64,000 nt of DNA from Paenarthrobacter sp. JL.01a (GCF_025452095.1 NZ_CP104877.1:372001-436000); one strand, 5' to 3'. Counted from the stretch's first letter, positions 52,887-61,540 are shown. The notes: generated by a model not told the origin, from the letters alone. Numbers and translations are program-made.

Positions 52887-53630
52887 ATGCCCCCACATGG
52901 AGTTTTTGTACAGATAATGCCCTTTAGAGAGCGTTTTAGGGTCGTTATCTGTACAAAAACCGCGGCGTTGGTGGTGTTGCTTGGGTTGCTGGCCGGATGT
53001 TCGACGGCGGCGCCGTCGCCTCCCAGCGCGGCCACGGCTCCCGGAGCTCCCAGCCCAACCGCAGCGTCCAGCGCGAGCCCCGGCCCGGCGTCGTCGTCCC
53101 CTGCCGTGGTGACCCCAACCCCACTGTCACCGGAGGCGCAAATGGAAACGGACCGGCTCCTGATCCTCGCTGCCAAAGCCAACGATCCTGCCCGGGTCCG
53201 GGAACTGATCGCTGCGGGCGGGAACGTGAACGCGAAAGACGCCATCCAGGATTCCGCCTTCCTCTATGCAGGGGCCGAAGGATTCAACGAGGTCCTGCAG
53301 CTGACGTTGGACGCCGGGGCGGACGTCCGCAGCATCAACAGGTACGGCGGTACAGCCCTGATCCCGGCGAGCGAGCACGGGCACACGGACACGGTGCGGA
53401 TCCTGATCGCCGCCGGAGTGCCGGTGAACCATGTGAACAACCTGGGCTGGACCGCGATGCAGGAGGCCATTCTGCTCAACAACGGCGGCCCGAACCAGCA
53501 GGACGTGGTCCGGCAATTGCTCGCCGCCGGAGCTGATCCGGACATCCGTGACCCCGAAGGCCGGACCGCCCTGCAGAACGCGGAGCGGCTCGGATTCAGG
53601 GAGATCGCGGCCCTGATCCGGAACCGCTAA
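52887..53630 (+). CDS. Ankyrin-repeat lipoprotein
   Basis: The frame starts at 52887 two bases after the HbpS-like stop; an ATG at 52917 is more likely the working start. A short hydrophobic signal with lipobox LLAGC is at about residues 28-37. After a Pro/Ser/Ala linker, about four ankyrin repeats follow (DPARVRELIAAGGNVNAKD, GFNEVLQLTLDAGADVRS, HTDTVRILIAAGVPVNHV, QDVVRQLLAAGADPDIRD). It is exported and lipid-anchored. Its N-terminal codons lie within the palindromic element at 52899-52960. Confidence 0.83.
   Translation: MPPHGVFVQIMPFRERFRVVICTKTAALVVLLGLLAGCSTAAPSPPSAATAPGAPSPTAASSASPGPASSSPAVVTPTPLSPEAQMETDRLLILAAKANDPARVRELIAAGGNVNAKDAIQDSAFLYAGAEGFNEVLQLTLDAGADVRSINRYGGTALIPASEHGHTDTVRILIAAGVPVNHVNNLGWTAMQEAILLNNGGPNQQDVVRQLLAAGADPDIRDPEGRTALQNAERLGFREIAALIRNR
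52899..52960. repeat. Palindromic element, family 1, copy 2
   Basis: GGAGTTTTTGTACA at 52899-52912 and TGTACAAAAAC at 52950-52960 match the outer arms of the element at 6716-6780. The inner part (GATAATGCCCTTTA left, GGGTCGTTATC right) is also self-complementary and related to copy 1. It lies at the start of the ankyrin lipoprotein frame, between hbpS-like and ankyrin coding sequence. Confidence 0.85.
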
Positions 53631-53646
53631 GCCCCGCCTACCCAAC

Positions 53647-53700
53647 TAGGGGACAGCAAACGTTCCACTGAGTGCTCAGTGGAACGTTTGCTGTCCCCTA
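53647..53700. terminator. Perfect 54-base hairpin between convergent genes
   Basis: Two 26-base arms, beginning TAGGGGACAGCAAACG on the left and ending CGTTTGCTGTCCCCTA on the right, are perfectly complementary with only TG between them. It lies between the ends of the ankyrin gene (53630) and the thiolase gene (53710). It can terminate both, but its length and perfection exceed usual terminators and suggest a palindromic repeat unit. Confidence 0.85.
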
Positions 53701-53709
53701 CTTGGGTAC

Positions 53710-54924
53710 CTAGAGGGCTTCGAGGATGCTGACGTAATTCGCGATGCCCACGCCACCCATGTTTTGGACCGCTCCGCGCCGGGCATTGGGCAACTGCATG
53801 TCCCCGGCGGTGCCACTGAGCTGCATCGCCGCGATGACGTGCTGCGATACACCCGTGGCGCCGACGGGGTGGCCCTTTGCCTTCAGGCCGCCGGAGACGT
53901 TGACGGGCAGCTTGCCCTCCTTGTAGACCCAGCCCTCCTTGATGGCCCGTGCGCCCTCGCCCCGGGGGACCAGGCCCATGGCCTCGTACATGATGAGTTC
54001 GGCGATGGTGAAGCAGTCGTGCACCTCCGCGAAGTCCAGCCCGCTTACCCCCACGCCCGCCATGGTGAACGCGCGCTCCCACGAGGCTCGCGTGGCGGCG
54101 AATTCGGTGGGGTCGCGCTTCTCTGCGGGGAAGAAGTCGTTGGCGTGGCCAAAACCGGCAAGGCGCACGGCTTCGGTTGCGCCGTTGGTTGGCCTTGTGG
54201 AAAGTACGACGGCGGCAGCACCGTCGGAGACCGGCGAACAGTCGGTGCGTCGCAAGGGTTCGGCCACCATGGGGTTCTTGTCCGAGATGGTGCGGCAGAA
54301 TTCAACGCCGAAGTCGCGGTGCATCTGGGCGTACGGGTTGTCCATGCCGTTGCGGTGGTTTTTGGCCGCGATGGAACCCAGGACGTCGCCGAGGCCCGCC
54401 TCGAACCCAGGACCACTGATCGACTCGCCGTAGCGCTTGTCGTAATGCTGGGCTACCTCCGCGAACAAGCCCGTGAAACCGGTGGTCGAGGGCTTGCCGG
54501 CCATCTCATAGGACGCGCCAAGCAGCGCTGCCCCCACCACGTCGGCTCCGGCGTCGGTCATCTTTTCTGCACCGATCACCAGGACATTCCGGGCCGTGCC
54601 CGCGAGGAGTGCCTTCACTCCCTGCTGGAAAGCCGCAGAACCTGAAGCGCAAGCATTCTCGGTGCGCGTGGCTGGAACGTTGGCCAGATCCGCCGAGAGC
54701 TGTAACGCCAGCGACGAGGTGAAACCCAAGGGCTGCATGCCGGAGTTGAACTGGCCAAGGTAGATTTCGTCGATGTCCTTGGGGTCCAGGCCTGAGTTCC
54801 GGATCGCTTCACCGGCGACCTCAACGATCAGCGTCTCCAGGGTGTCGTCCGTGAGCTTGCCGAACTTGCTGTGGCCCCAGCCCGTGAGAAGGATGTCCTT
54901 CCCGAACTGTTCTTTGAGGCTCAT
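53710..54924 (-). CDS. Acetyl-CoA acetyltransferase / SCP2-type thiolase
   Basis: This 404-residue thiolase has the nucleophilic cysteine in [12 protein letters not shown] near residue 90. The C-terminal active-site region is [20 protein letters not shown] with the catalytic His, and the last motif [15 protein letters not shown] replaces the Cys-rich ending of classical thiolases. It fits the SCP2-like group of acetyl-CoA acetyltransferases. Its start overlaps the end of the CoA-transferase B gene, so the three genes form a ketone-body-type unit converting acetoacetyl-CoA to acetyl-CoA. Confidence 0.87.
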   Translation of the reverse strand: MSLKEQFGKDILLTGWGHSKFGKLTDDTLETLIVEVAGEAIRNSGLDPKDIDEIYLGQFNSGMQPLGFTSSLALQLSADLANVPATRTENACASGSAAFQQGVKALLAGTARNVLVIGAEKMTDAGADVVGAALLGASYEMAGKPSTTGFTGLFAEVAQHYDKRYGESISGPGFEAGLGDVLGSIAAKNHRNGMDNPYAQMHRDFGVEFCRTISDKNPMVAEPLRRTDCSPVSDGAAAVVLSTRPTNGATEAVRLAGFGHANDFFPAEKRDPTEFAATRASWERAFTMAGVGVSGLDFAEVHDCFTIAELIMYEAMGLVPRGEGARAIKEGWVYKEGKLPVNVSGGLKAKGHPVGATGVSQHVIAAMQLSGTAGDMQLPNARRGAVQNMGGVGIANYVSILEAL

Positions 54925-55625
54925 GCCGTGGCTCCTTCCAGTGCTTCTGCTTCTGCAGCCGAGCCCTTCTCCAGCGCGACCTCGAAGGCCGCTTCTGTCT
55001 TCTCCCGGATCTCCTCCACGGTGGCGCCCGGGGCGAGCCGGGTCAGCACCAGGCGCGTGCCGCCGTCGTGCGTTTCATCGGACTCAATATCGAAAACGGC
55101 GAGATCCGTGATGATCCGGTCGACGCACTTCAGGCCCGTGAGCGGCAACGTGCATTCGGTGACGATCTTCGCGGAGCCATCCTTGGCGTTGTGCTCGGTC
55201 AGGACCACCACGCGGGGTGTACCGGCGACGAGGTCCATGGCCCCGCCCATGCCCTTGACCATCTTCCCGGGGATGGTCCAGTTGGCGAGGTCCCCGCTGC
55301 CGGAGACCTGCATGGCGCCGAGGATGGCAACCTTCACGTGGCCGCCGCGGATCATGCCGAAGGACGTGGCCGAGTCGAAGATGCTGCCGCCGGGGGTGAC
55401 GGTGACGGTCTGCTTACCGGCGTTGATGAGGTCGGCGTCTTCTTCGCCTTCGTAGGGGAACGGGCCCATGCCGAGCAGGCCGTTCTCACTCTGGAGGACC
55501 ACCCGCACGCCGTCGGGCAGGTTGTTGGCCACCAGCGTCGGGATGCCGATGCCGAGGTTGACGTAGTCGCCGTCGTTGAGTTCTTCGGCCGCGATGGCAG
55601 CCATCTGGTCACGTGTCCATGCCAT
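54921..55625 (-). CDS. scoB: 3-oxoacid CoA-transferase subunit B
   Basis: This 234-residue protein is the B subunit of a two-part CoA-transferase. The catalytic Glu lies in [20 protein letters not shown] near residue 52. [14 protein letters not shown] and [15 protein letters not shown] are family motifs. The reaction moves CoA from succinyl-CoA to acetoacetate or 3-oxoadipate; the thiolase partner favours a ketone acid. It follows the A subunit by 34 bases and overlaps the thiolase start. Confidence 0.93.
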   Translation of the reverse strand: MAWTRDQMAAIAAEELNDGDYVNLGIGIPTLVANNLPDGVRVVLQSENGLLGMGPFPYEGEEDADLINAGKQTVTVTPGGSIFDSATSFGMIRGGHVKVAILGAMQVSGSGDLANWTIPGKMVKGMGGAMDLVAGTPRVVVLTEHNAKDGSAKIVTECTLPLTGLKCVDRIITDLAVFDIESDETHDGGTRLVLTRLAPGATVEEIREKTEAAFEVALEKGSAAEAEALEGATA

Positions 55626-55659
55626 GGTTGTGCTCCTTGGTTTTTCTTGGGCGGCTGGT

Positions 55660-56376
55660 TTAGACGGCCGCGGTTTCGAGGCGCTGGCGGACCGTGCGCT
55701 GTTCGATGTCCTTGACGCGGTCGGTGGCCTGCACCAATCGCTGCACGTAGACGCCGGGGGTGACGATGTGGTTCGGGTCCAGTTGGCCGGGCTCCACGAT
55801 GACCTCCGTCTCGGCGATGGTCACGTTGCCTGCCGTTGCCACTACCGGGTTGAAGTTCCGCGCCGTGTAGCGGTACACAAGGTTGCCGTCGGTATCCGCG
55901 GTGTGGGAGTGGACCAAGGCGATATCCGCGGTGATGGCGCGCTCGCGGACGTACGTGACGCCGTCGAACTCTTCCAGCGGCTTGCCTTCGGCCACCAGGG
56001 TTCCCACACCGGTGCGGGTGTAGAAGGCGGGGATGCCGGCGCCGCCGGCGCGGAGTCGTTCAGCGAGGGTGCCCTGCGGCGTGAATTCGACCTCCAACTG
56101 ACCGGCCAGGTACTGCTCGGCGAACAGCTTGTTCTCACCAACGTACGACGCAATGACCTTGCGCACCTGGCCCGCTTCGATGAGGACGCCCAGGCCCTTG
56201 CCGTCGATGCCCATGTTGTTGGAAACGATGGTGAGATCCTTGACGCCCGACTCTCGGACGGCGTCGATCAGGTCGGCGGGGATGCCGCTGAGGCCAAAAC
56301 CGCCGACGGCGATCGTCTGGCCGTCTGCCAAAAGGTCATGTAGCGCTTGGGCTGCGCTCGCGTGGAGTTTGGACAT
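55660..56376 (-). CDS. scoA: 3-oxoacid CoA-transferase subunit A
   Basis: This 238-residue protein has the A-subunit signature [19 protein letters not shown] near residue 19, and [20 protein letters not shown] with [19 protein letters not shown]. The A chain with the B chain forms the CoA-transferase. The ATG at 56376 has GAGGAG upstream. It is divergent from the IclR regulator, and an operator-like dyad lies 23 bases before its start. Confidence 0.93.
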   Translation of the reverse strand: MSKLHASAAQALHDLLADGQTIAVGGFGLSGIPADLIDAVRESGVKDLTIVSNNMGIDGKGLGVLIEAGQVRKVIASYVGENKLFAEQYLAGQLEVEFTPQGTLAERLRAGGAGIPAFYTRTGVGTLVAEGKPLEEFDGVTYVRERAITADIALVHSHTADTDGNLVYRYTARNFNPVVATAGNVTIAETEVIVEPGQLDPNHIVTPGVYVQRLVQATDRVKDIEQRTVRQRLETAAV

Positions 56377-56399
56377 GTGGGGCTCCTCATTGAGTGTGT

Positions 56400-56414
56400 A
56401 TCCACTTTGTGGAC
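56400..56414. promoter_or_regulatory. Candidate IclR operator upstream of scoA
   Basis: ATCCACTTTGTGGAC is a dyad (TCCAC-TTT-GTGGA) 23 bases before scoA. A near copy, GTCCATATTGTGGAC, lies at 56513-56527, 22 bases before the divergent IclR gene. The matching pair points to one regulator for both promoters. Confidence 0.7.
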
Positions 56415-56512
56415 GTACGCTTGTTCTGCATTGGAGCCTAGGTTTGCAGCAGTGCATGCGTCAACGGTGCGGATCTTTGGCTACTCACGCTGTGGACGCT
56501 ACGCTGTGAGCT

Positions 56513-56527
56513 GTCCATATTGTGGAC
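56513..56527. promoter_or_regulatory. Candidate IclR operator upstream of the IclR gene
   Basis: GTCCATATTGTGGAC matches the site before scoA at 12 of 15 positions and lies 22 bases before the IclR start. A further TGTGGACG half-site is at about 56491. This fits autoregulation. Confidence 0.7.
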
Positions 56528-56549
56528 GAAATCTTTGTGAGGGGTTGTT

Positions 56550-57326
56550 GTGGCAGTACAGGGAGCCCAAGTGGTTGGCCGCGTGGCGTTGCTGCTGCGC
56601 CTGGTGGGTCGCAAGCCCGAAGGGACCTCGTTGGCTGGTTTGGTTCGGGAATCCGGATTGACCAGGCCCACGGTTCACCGGCTCCTGAGCTCCCTGGCTG
56701 CGGAAGGCTTGCTGGAACATGACTCCGGCACCGGAAAGTGGGTGCTGGGGCCGGAAGTTTTTCTGCTGGGCTCGGTGGCGGCCGCACGTTTTCCCATGGA
56801 AGACATAGCCCGGCCCTCCCTTCGACGCTTGGCCGCGGAAACAGGGGAGAGTGCCTTCTTCTCCATCCGCCGCGGCAACGAAACCGTTTGTGTGCTGCGT
56901 GAGGAAGGCTCGTTCCCCGTGCGATCCTTCGTGCTGCATGAAGGGGTGCGCTTCCCGTTGGGGGTAGCCTCTGCCGGGACGGCGATCATGGCGTTCCTGC
57001 CGGAGGAGGAACAGGAGTCGCTGCTGGGGGACTGGGCTGCCCACGCTGGTGACTTCGCTGCGGGGCACACTGCCGACGTCGTCCGGGGCAACCTGGAGAA
57101 GACCCGGCTTTCCGGGTATTCCGTGAATCCCGGGTTGATCTTGGAAGGCAGCTGGGGGATGGGCGCGGCTGTGTTCGACACCCAGGGGCGACCGGCGTGG
57201 GCTCTTTCGCTCACGGGAATCGAACCCCGCTTCCGCCCGGACCGCCAGGAGTTCCTCGGCAAGCTGTTGCTCGAGGAAGCGCACCGGATGACGGCCCGCT
57301 TGCAGTCCCCCAGTTGGGTGCTTTAG
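56550..57326 (+). CDS. IclR family regulator of the CoA-transferase operon
   Basis: The 258-residue protein has an IclR winged-helix domain (RVALLLRLVGRKPEGTSLAG, then LVRESGLTRPTVHRLLSSLA) at residues ~10-65. The effector domain includes FPVRSFVLHEGVRFPLGVAS and ENLEK-type end motifs (GNLEKTRLSGYSVNPGLIL). The GTG at 56550 is the first start after the upstream stop. It is divergent from scoA, whose promoter carries a matching operator. PcaR-like activators are the nearest known type in this arrangement. Confidence 0.9.
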   Translation: MAVQGAQVVGRVALLLRLVGRKPEGTSLAGLVRESGLTRPTVHRLLSSLAAEGLLEHDSGTGKWVLGPEVFLLGSVAAARFPMEDIARPSLRRLAAETGESAFFSIRRGNETVCVLREEGSFPVRSFVLHEGVRFPLGVASAGTAIMAFLPEEEQESLLGDWAAHAGDFAAGHTADVVRGNLEKTRLSGYSVNPGLILEGSWGMGAAVFDTQGRPAWALSLTGIEPRFRPDRQEFLGKLLLEEAHRMTARLQSPSWVL

Positions 57327-57895
57327 CTGAGGTGCAGGCGCATCAGTACGCGGGGGAATCCGTTGAGCACGGACGTGGTTTCGGCGACCTTGGTGAAGCC
57401 TGCTTTCTCAAAGAGCCTTCGCGTTCCGACGTACGCCATGGTCAGATCCACTTTGCTGCCCTTGTTGTCCACGGGGTAGCCCTCAATGGCCGGGGCGCCG
57501 TGGCTCCTGGCGAATTCTATGGCGCCTTGCAGGAGTGCGTGCGAGATCCCCTTCCCCCGATGCCCCGGTCGAACCCGGATGCACCACACGGACCAGACAT
57601 CGGAGTCACCGGCATGCGGGATCTTCCGGTTCGTCGCGAAACTTGTGTCCGCACGCGGGTGGACGGCCGCCCACCCGACCACTTTGTCGCCGTCGTACGC
57701 CAAAACACCGGGAGGTGGGTCTTCGGCTACCAGCTTCTCGACGTACTTTCCACGCTCCTGGCGCTGCAGGCTCAGGTTCAGCTTGGACGGAATCCTGTAG
57801 CTCAGGCACCAGCACACGTTGGAATCGGGGCGCTTGGGTCCCACCATGGTTTTGACGTCGTCGAACTCTGTGGCGGGACGGACTTCGATAGCCAT
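57323..57895 (-). CDS. GNAT family acetyltransferase
   Basis: This 190-residue protein has the acetyl-CoA loop RPGHRGKGISHALLQGAIEF near residue 105 and a cysteine-rich region SNVCWCLSYRIP near 25, a pattern found in one conserved actinobacterial GNAT group. The last strand has YVGTRRLFEKAGFTKV. The substrate is unknown. It is convergent with the IclR gene, and the two ends overlap by four bases. Confidence 0.87.
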   Translation of the reverse strand: MAIEVRPATEFDDVKTMVGPKRPDSNVCWCLSYRIPSKLNLSLQRQERGKYVEKLVAEDPPPGVLAYDGDKVVGWAAVHPRADTSFATNRKIPHAGDSDVWSVWCIRVRPGHRGKGISHALLQGAIEFARSHGAPAIEGYPVDNKGSKVDLTMAYVGTRRLFEKAGFTKVAETTSVLNGFPRVLMRLHLS

Positions 57896-58308
57896 CAGCC
57901 CATCCTGTCACCGGCGCGCACGCTCCGCCAGACTGTCCAGCGTGATGACCGGATCGGGCCGCGGCCCTGCACGGATCGACTACCCGGCCGACCACTGACG
58001 CGCTTCGCGGGTGCTGCGCGCGCACCTCCTTGTGGATCGATGAACCCATCGACAATTCCACCCAGCAGCTGGTGAGGGCCGGCGTCGAACATTGGGCGGA
58101 TCCGCAGATGACCCGGCCAGGTGAGACCAATACGGAGCATGGCGGCCGGTGTTCAAAAAAGTTTTTCAATCCGCACCCATCCATCCCGTCCCATCCTCCG
58201 AATAGCTGGTGAGACACAAACCGGAGGTACAGCAAGAGCGGTACTTGCGGCCCGTGTCCCACCACCCGATGGATCCAACGCCCTGGTTCCGAAAACAAGG
58301 AGAATGAC
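57896..58308. other. Intergenic region holding the fasciclin gene promoter
   Basis: No gene is supported in this 413-base gap; frames that cross it lack family features. It holds the GNAT promoter on one side and the fasciclin promoter and leader on the other. A run AAAAAAGTTTTT lies at about 58155-58166, just before the SigK-like boxes. Confidence 0.6.
58177..58203 (+). promoter_or_regulatory. Candidate SigK-type ECF promoter
   Basis: CCATCC at 58177-58182 and CCGAAT at 58198-58203, 15 bases apart, match the -35 and -10 forms known for SigK promoters of the mycobacterial MPT70/MPT83 fasciclin genes. The fasciclin lipoprotein starts about 105 bases downstream. The spacer is slightly short compared with the form I recall, so this is a candidate. 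Confidence 0.5.
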
Positions 58309-59007
58309 ATGTTGTCCACAAAGCGCCCCGCCCTCGCCTTCGTTGGCCTCACTGCAGCCACCCTTCTCGGGCTCACTGCCTGTGGTGGATCCGGCTCCTC
58401 CAGCTCGGCTTCCTCTTCGTCCGCACCGGCTCCGATGAGCTCGTCGGCGGCTCCTTCGTCGATGGCGCCGTCGCCGTCGTCGTCCGCCATGAGCAGCGCG
58501 GCCATGGACCCGGCCGCCAACCTTGTGGGCCCCGGCTGCGCCGGTTACGCCGCACAGGTTCCGGACGGTGCCGGTTCGGTACAGGGCATGGCTCAGGACC
58601 CGGTGGCTGTTGCGGCATCCAACAACCCGCTGCTCAAGACCTTGACCGCCGCTGTTTCCGGCAAGCTCAACCCCAAGGTGGACTTGGTCTCCACCCTTAA
58701 CGGCAGCGAGTTCACGGTATTCGCACCGGTTGACGAGGCGTTCGCCAAGATCGACCCCGCCACCATCGAGGCGCTGAAGACCGATGACGCCACCCTCAGC
58801 AAGATCCTCACCTACCACGTAGTCCCCGGCCAGATCACTCCGGACAAGATCGTCGGCACCCACAAGACTGTCCAGGGTGGCGAAGTGACGGTTGCCGGCA
58901 CCAAGGACGCCCTCACGGTTGATGGTGGTGCCAAGGTGATTTGCGGTGGCGTCAAGACCGCCAATGCCACGGTCTACCTGATCGATTCGGTGCTGATGCC
59001 CAAGTAG
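58309..59007 (+). CDS. Fasciclin-domain lipoprotein (MPT83-like)
   Basis: This 232-residue protein has a lipobox LTAC at about residue 25. A Ser/Ala-rich linker of some 40 residues follows. The fasciclin domain covers about 95-230, with [36 protein letters not shown] and [13 protein letters not shown] as the H1 and H2-type motifs. It matches MPT83-type surface lipoproteins. AAGGAGAATGAC precedes the ATG. A strong terminator follows at 59046-59087. Confidence 0.93.
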   Translation: MLSTKRPALAFVGLTAATLLGLTACGGSGSSSSASSSSAPAPMSSSAAPSSMAPSPSSSAMSSAAMDPAANLVGPGCAGYAAQVPDGAGSVQGMAQDPVAVAASNNPLLKTLTAAVSGKLNPKVDLVSTLNGSEFTVFAPVDEAFAKIDPATIEALKTDDATLSKILTYHVVPGQITPDKIVGTHKTVQGGEVTVAGTKDALTVDGGAKVICGGVKTANATVYLIDSVLMPK

Positions 59008-59045
59008 GCTCTGGCCTCACGCAGCAGCCTCAACCAGCAGCACAC

Positions 59046-59087
59046 AAAAAAGCAGGCGCCGGGATTCCGGCGCCTGCTTTGTTGTTT
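59046..59087. terminator. Bidirectional intrinsic terminator
   Basis: AGCAGGCGCCGG and CCGGCGCCTGCT form a perfect 12-base stem with loop GATT, flanked by AAAAAA on the left and TTTGTTGTTT on the right. It lies between the convergent fasciclin gene and the small gene at 59095. Confidence 0.92.
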
Positions 59088-59094
59088 GAAGGGA

Positions 59095-59268
59095 CTAGTT
59101 GTTCAGCTCGCTGTCGACGTATGAGCCGGGGCGGCTGTGTTCGGAACCGCAGGGGCAGTGGTCAAGCTGGATACGGACCGTCATGGGCTTGGAAGCGTCC
59201 AAGGTGAGGGTCACATCGTTTGACTGGCTGCTGAGGCGGACGGTTCCTTCGGTGGTTACGTAGGACAT
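59095..59268 (-). CDS. Small protein with CPC motif
   Basis: This 57-residue protein starts at the ATG at 59268. It has two strand-like segments (TVRLSSQSNDVTLTLDAS and MTVRIQLDHC) and a short tail DHCPCGSEHSRPG, with His-Cys-x-Cys placed as in small metal sites. No family is recognised. It follows the BCCT gene on the same strand after 47 bases. Shine-Dalgarno sequence is weak (AGG), so the call is moderate. Confidence 0.5.
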   Translation of the reverse strand: MSYVTTEGTVRLSSQSNDVTLTLDASKPMTVRIQLDHCPCGSEHSRPGSYVDSELNN

Positions 59269-59315
59269 TGGGGACCTGACTGTGAGTGGGGAAACTGGGA
59301 CTGTAGCGGGGCCGG

Positions 59316-61334
59316 CTACTTGCTGCCCGAGCTCAGCGGAGGCTTGCCAACCAGCGGGATGGTTCCCGTGGCCGTTCCGCCCGGACAATCGGATTCGTTG
59401 CACTTCTCCGCGCACTCGTGCTTGGTGACGAGGTCGAATTGCACGCCGCCATGTTGTTCCACACCCGTGCGGATGGCACGGTCCACCACGGACGTGGCCA
59501 GCCGCCTGTGCAGCGACAACGGATCGCGCCGGAGGTCCTTGGTCAGTGCGAAGCAGAGCAGCAGCATCACGATCACGAACGGCAGTGCCGCCACGATAGT
59601 GACTCTTTGCAGCCCGGCCAGCGCTTCGGATGGTTCGTCACCACCAGCCAAAAGCATGACGGCGGCAACGGCACCTGTGAGGCTTCCCCAGAAGATGACG
59701 ACGGCGCGGCGCGGGTGCTCTGCCCCGTTGGAGCTGAGTGATCCCATGACGATGGAGGCCGCGTCGGCGCCCGTGATGAAGAAGATCGCCACGAGCACCA
59801 TGGCCAGCACGATGACAGCGGCAGTAGCCCATCCGGGCATACCGAGGTTCTTGACCAGATCGAAGAGCGCGCCGTCGAAGTTGACGGACGGGACGCCGTT
59901 GGTCGTGGTCACCAGGCCGGGGGTGCCGGCCTTGTCCGCTTCCTGCTGGATGTTGAAAGCGGCTCCGCCGAAGATTCCGAACCAGATCACGCTGACAATG
60001 CTGGGCACCAGCAGCACGCCGGTGACGAACTGGCGGATGGTGCGCCCGCGGCTGATGCGGGCGATGAAGAGGCCTACGAAGGGCGTCCATGAAATCCACC
60101 AGGCCCAGTAGAAGATGGTCCAGCTGGTCATCCAGCTGCGCAATGCCTCGTCGCCCACGGCTTCTGTCCGGGATGACATTTCAGCGAGGTCGCGGGCATA
60201 GTCGCCGATCGCGGAGGGGATGAGGTTGAGGATGAACAGGGTGGGGCCTGCGACGAACACGATGAGCGCCAGCACAACGGCCAGCACCATGTTGATGTTG
60301 GAGAGCCACTGGATTCCCCGGCTGATCCCGGAGACGGCTGAGGCCACGAAACAGAAGGTCAGGATGGCCACGATGACCACCAGCACAGGAGTGCCCACCT
60401 CACCGAGCCATCCGTTCGATGTCATGCCGCTGCCGATCTGCAGGGCACCAAGGCCCAGGGAAGCGGCGGTGCCGAAGAGCGTCGCGAAGATGGCCAGGAT
60501 GTTGATGAACTTGCCAACGGGTCCCTCAACCATCCGGATACCGAACAGGGAAGTGAAGGCCGCGGACACCAACTGCCTGCGGCCCAGGCGGTACGTTCCG
60601 TAGGCCATGGCGATGCCAACCACTGCGTACATGGCCCAGGGGTGGAGGGTCCAGTGGAAGATCGAGGTGGCCATTGCGGTCTGGATGGCGGCCGGCGTGC
60701 GGCCGTCAACGGTTCCCGGTGGGGGAGAGATGTAGTGGTAGAGCGGCTCGGCCACACCGTAGAACATGAGGCCGATTCCCATGCCTGCGGCAAACATCAT
60801 GGCTACCCAGGAAACTGTGCGGAATTCAGGCTTCTCGCCGTCCTTGCCAAGCGGGATGTTGCCGAATTTGCCCAATGCCAGCCACAGTACAAAGACGACG
60901 AACAAGGAGGCGAGGACCATGAACAGCCAGCCTGTGTATTCCATGACCCAGTTCAGGGCACCTTTGGACGTTTCCGAAAGGCTGTCGCGTCCCACAAAGC
61001 CCCAGACCACGAAGGCGACGGCGATGGCGCCCGTGATTCCGAAGGTGACTTTGTCGAGCGTAAGTTTCTGGTTCCGGCGGGCCGTCACGGCCTGCTCGGT
61101 CCTGGCGTGGCGCAATTCCACCAGGATCTGTTCGTATTCTTCAGCATCGGGGAGGGTTCCTGCGCCCCCGTCCTCGCCATTGAGGGCTGTCTGATTTCGT
61201 GAATCGGGGGAGGCGCTGATGATTTCCTCAGGAACCTCCACGTGGACGGGGTGGGCCGCTGAACTACCTGCCGGACGATCGTCGGCTGGTAACTCCTCCG
61301 GTGTTAAGGGTTTTGTGTCACTGTTTGTAGCCAT
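59316..61334 (-). CDS. BCCT family transporter (betaine/choline/carnitine type)
   Basis: The 672-residue protein has a hydrophilic N-terminal tail of about 100 residues and then 12 helices. AAGMGIGLMFYGVAEP lies in helix 3-4 region, and the Trp-rich WAWWISWTPFVGLF with ARISRGRTIR is in helix 8-9. These are BCCT hallmarks. Members carry betaine, choline, carnitine or ectoine, driven by Na+ or H+. The C-terminal tail has KHECAEKCNESDCPGG, unusual for the family. The ATG at 61334 has AAAGGA upstream; an ATG at 61361 lacks one. An IclR gene is upstream. Confidence 0.93.
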   Translation of the reverse strand: MATNSDTKPLTPEELPADDRPAGSSAAHPVHVEVPEEIISASPDSRNQTALNGEDGGAGTLPDAEEYEQILVELRHARTEQAVTARRNQKLTLDKVTFGITGAIAVAFVVWGFVGRDSLSETSKGALNWVMEYTGWLFMVLASLFVVFVLWLALGKFGNIPLGKDGEKPEFRTVSWVAMMFAAGMGIGLMFYGVAEPLYHYISPPPGTVDGRTPAAIQTAMATSIFHWTLHPWAMYAVVGIAMAYGTYRLGRRQLVSAAFTSLFGIRMVEGPVGKFINILAIFATLFGTAASLGLGALQIGSGMTSNGWLGEVGTPVLVVIVAILTFCFVASAVSGISRGIQWLSNINMVLAVVLALIVFVAGPTLFILNLIPSAIGDYARDLAEMSSRTEAVGDEALRSWMTSWTIFYWAWWISWTPFVGLFIARISRGRTIRQFVTGVLLVPSIVSVIWFGIFGGAAFNIQQEADKAGTPGLVTTTNGVPSVNFDGALFDLVKNLGMPGWATAAVIVLAMVLVAIFFITGADAASIVMGSLSSNGAEHPRRAVVIFWGSLTGAVAAVMLLAGGDEPSEALAGLQRVTIVAALPFVIVMLLLCFALTKDLRRDPLSLHRRLATSVVDRAIRTGVEQHGGVQFDLVTKHECAEKCNESDCPGGTATGTIPLVGKPPLSSGSK

Positions 61335-61504
61335 GAGCGGGTCCTTTGCTCGGCGAGTCATGGTTTTTCTTTGATGAATGCCTTAACGGCCTGCATTCGA
61401 AAGGGAGATTGTTTCGTTCCGCATGAATCAACACGATTCGCGCTAAGCAACAGAGTGCGCCGCGTCACACGGCAAAGTCAAGGCTTTTCGGCTCTTTGAC
61501 GGCA

Positions 61505-61520
61505 AATTGATATATCAATT
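61505..61520. promoter_or_regulatory. Perfect 16-base palindrome upstream of the BCCT gene
   Basis: AATTGATATATCAATT is a perfect dyad in the 206-base gap between the IclR gene end and the BCCT start. The TTGATATATCAA core resembles GntR-type operators. It is about 170 bases before the BCCT start. Confidence 0.55.
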
Positions 61521-61540
61521 GGCCTTGAGGTGGAGCGTTG

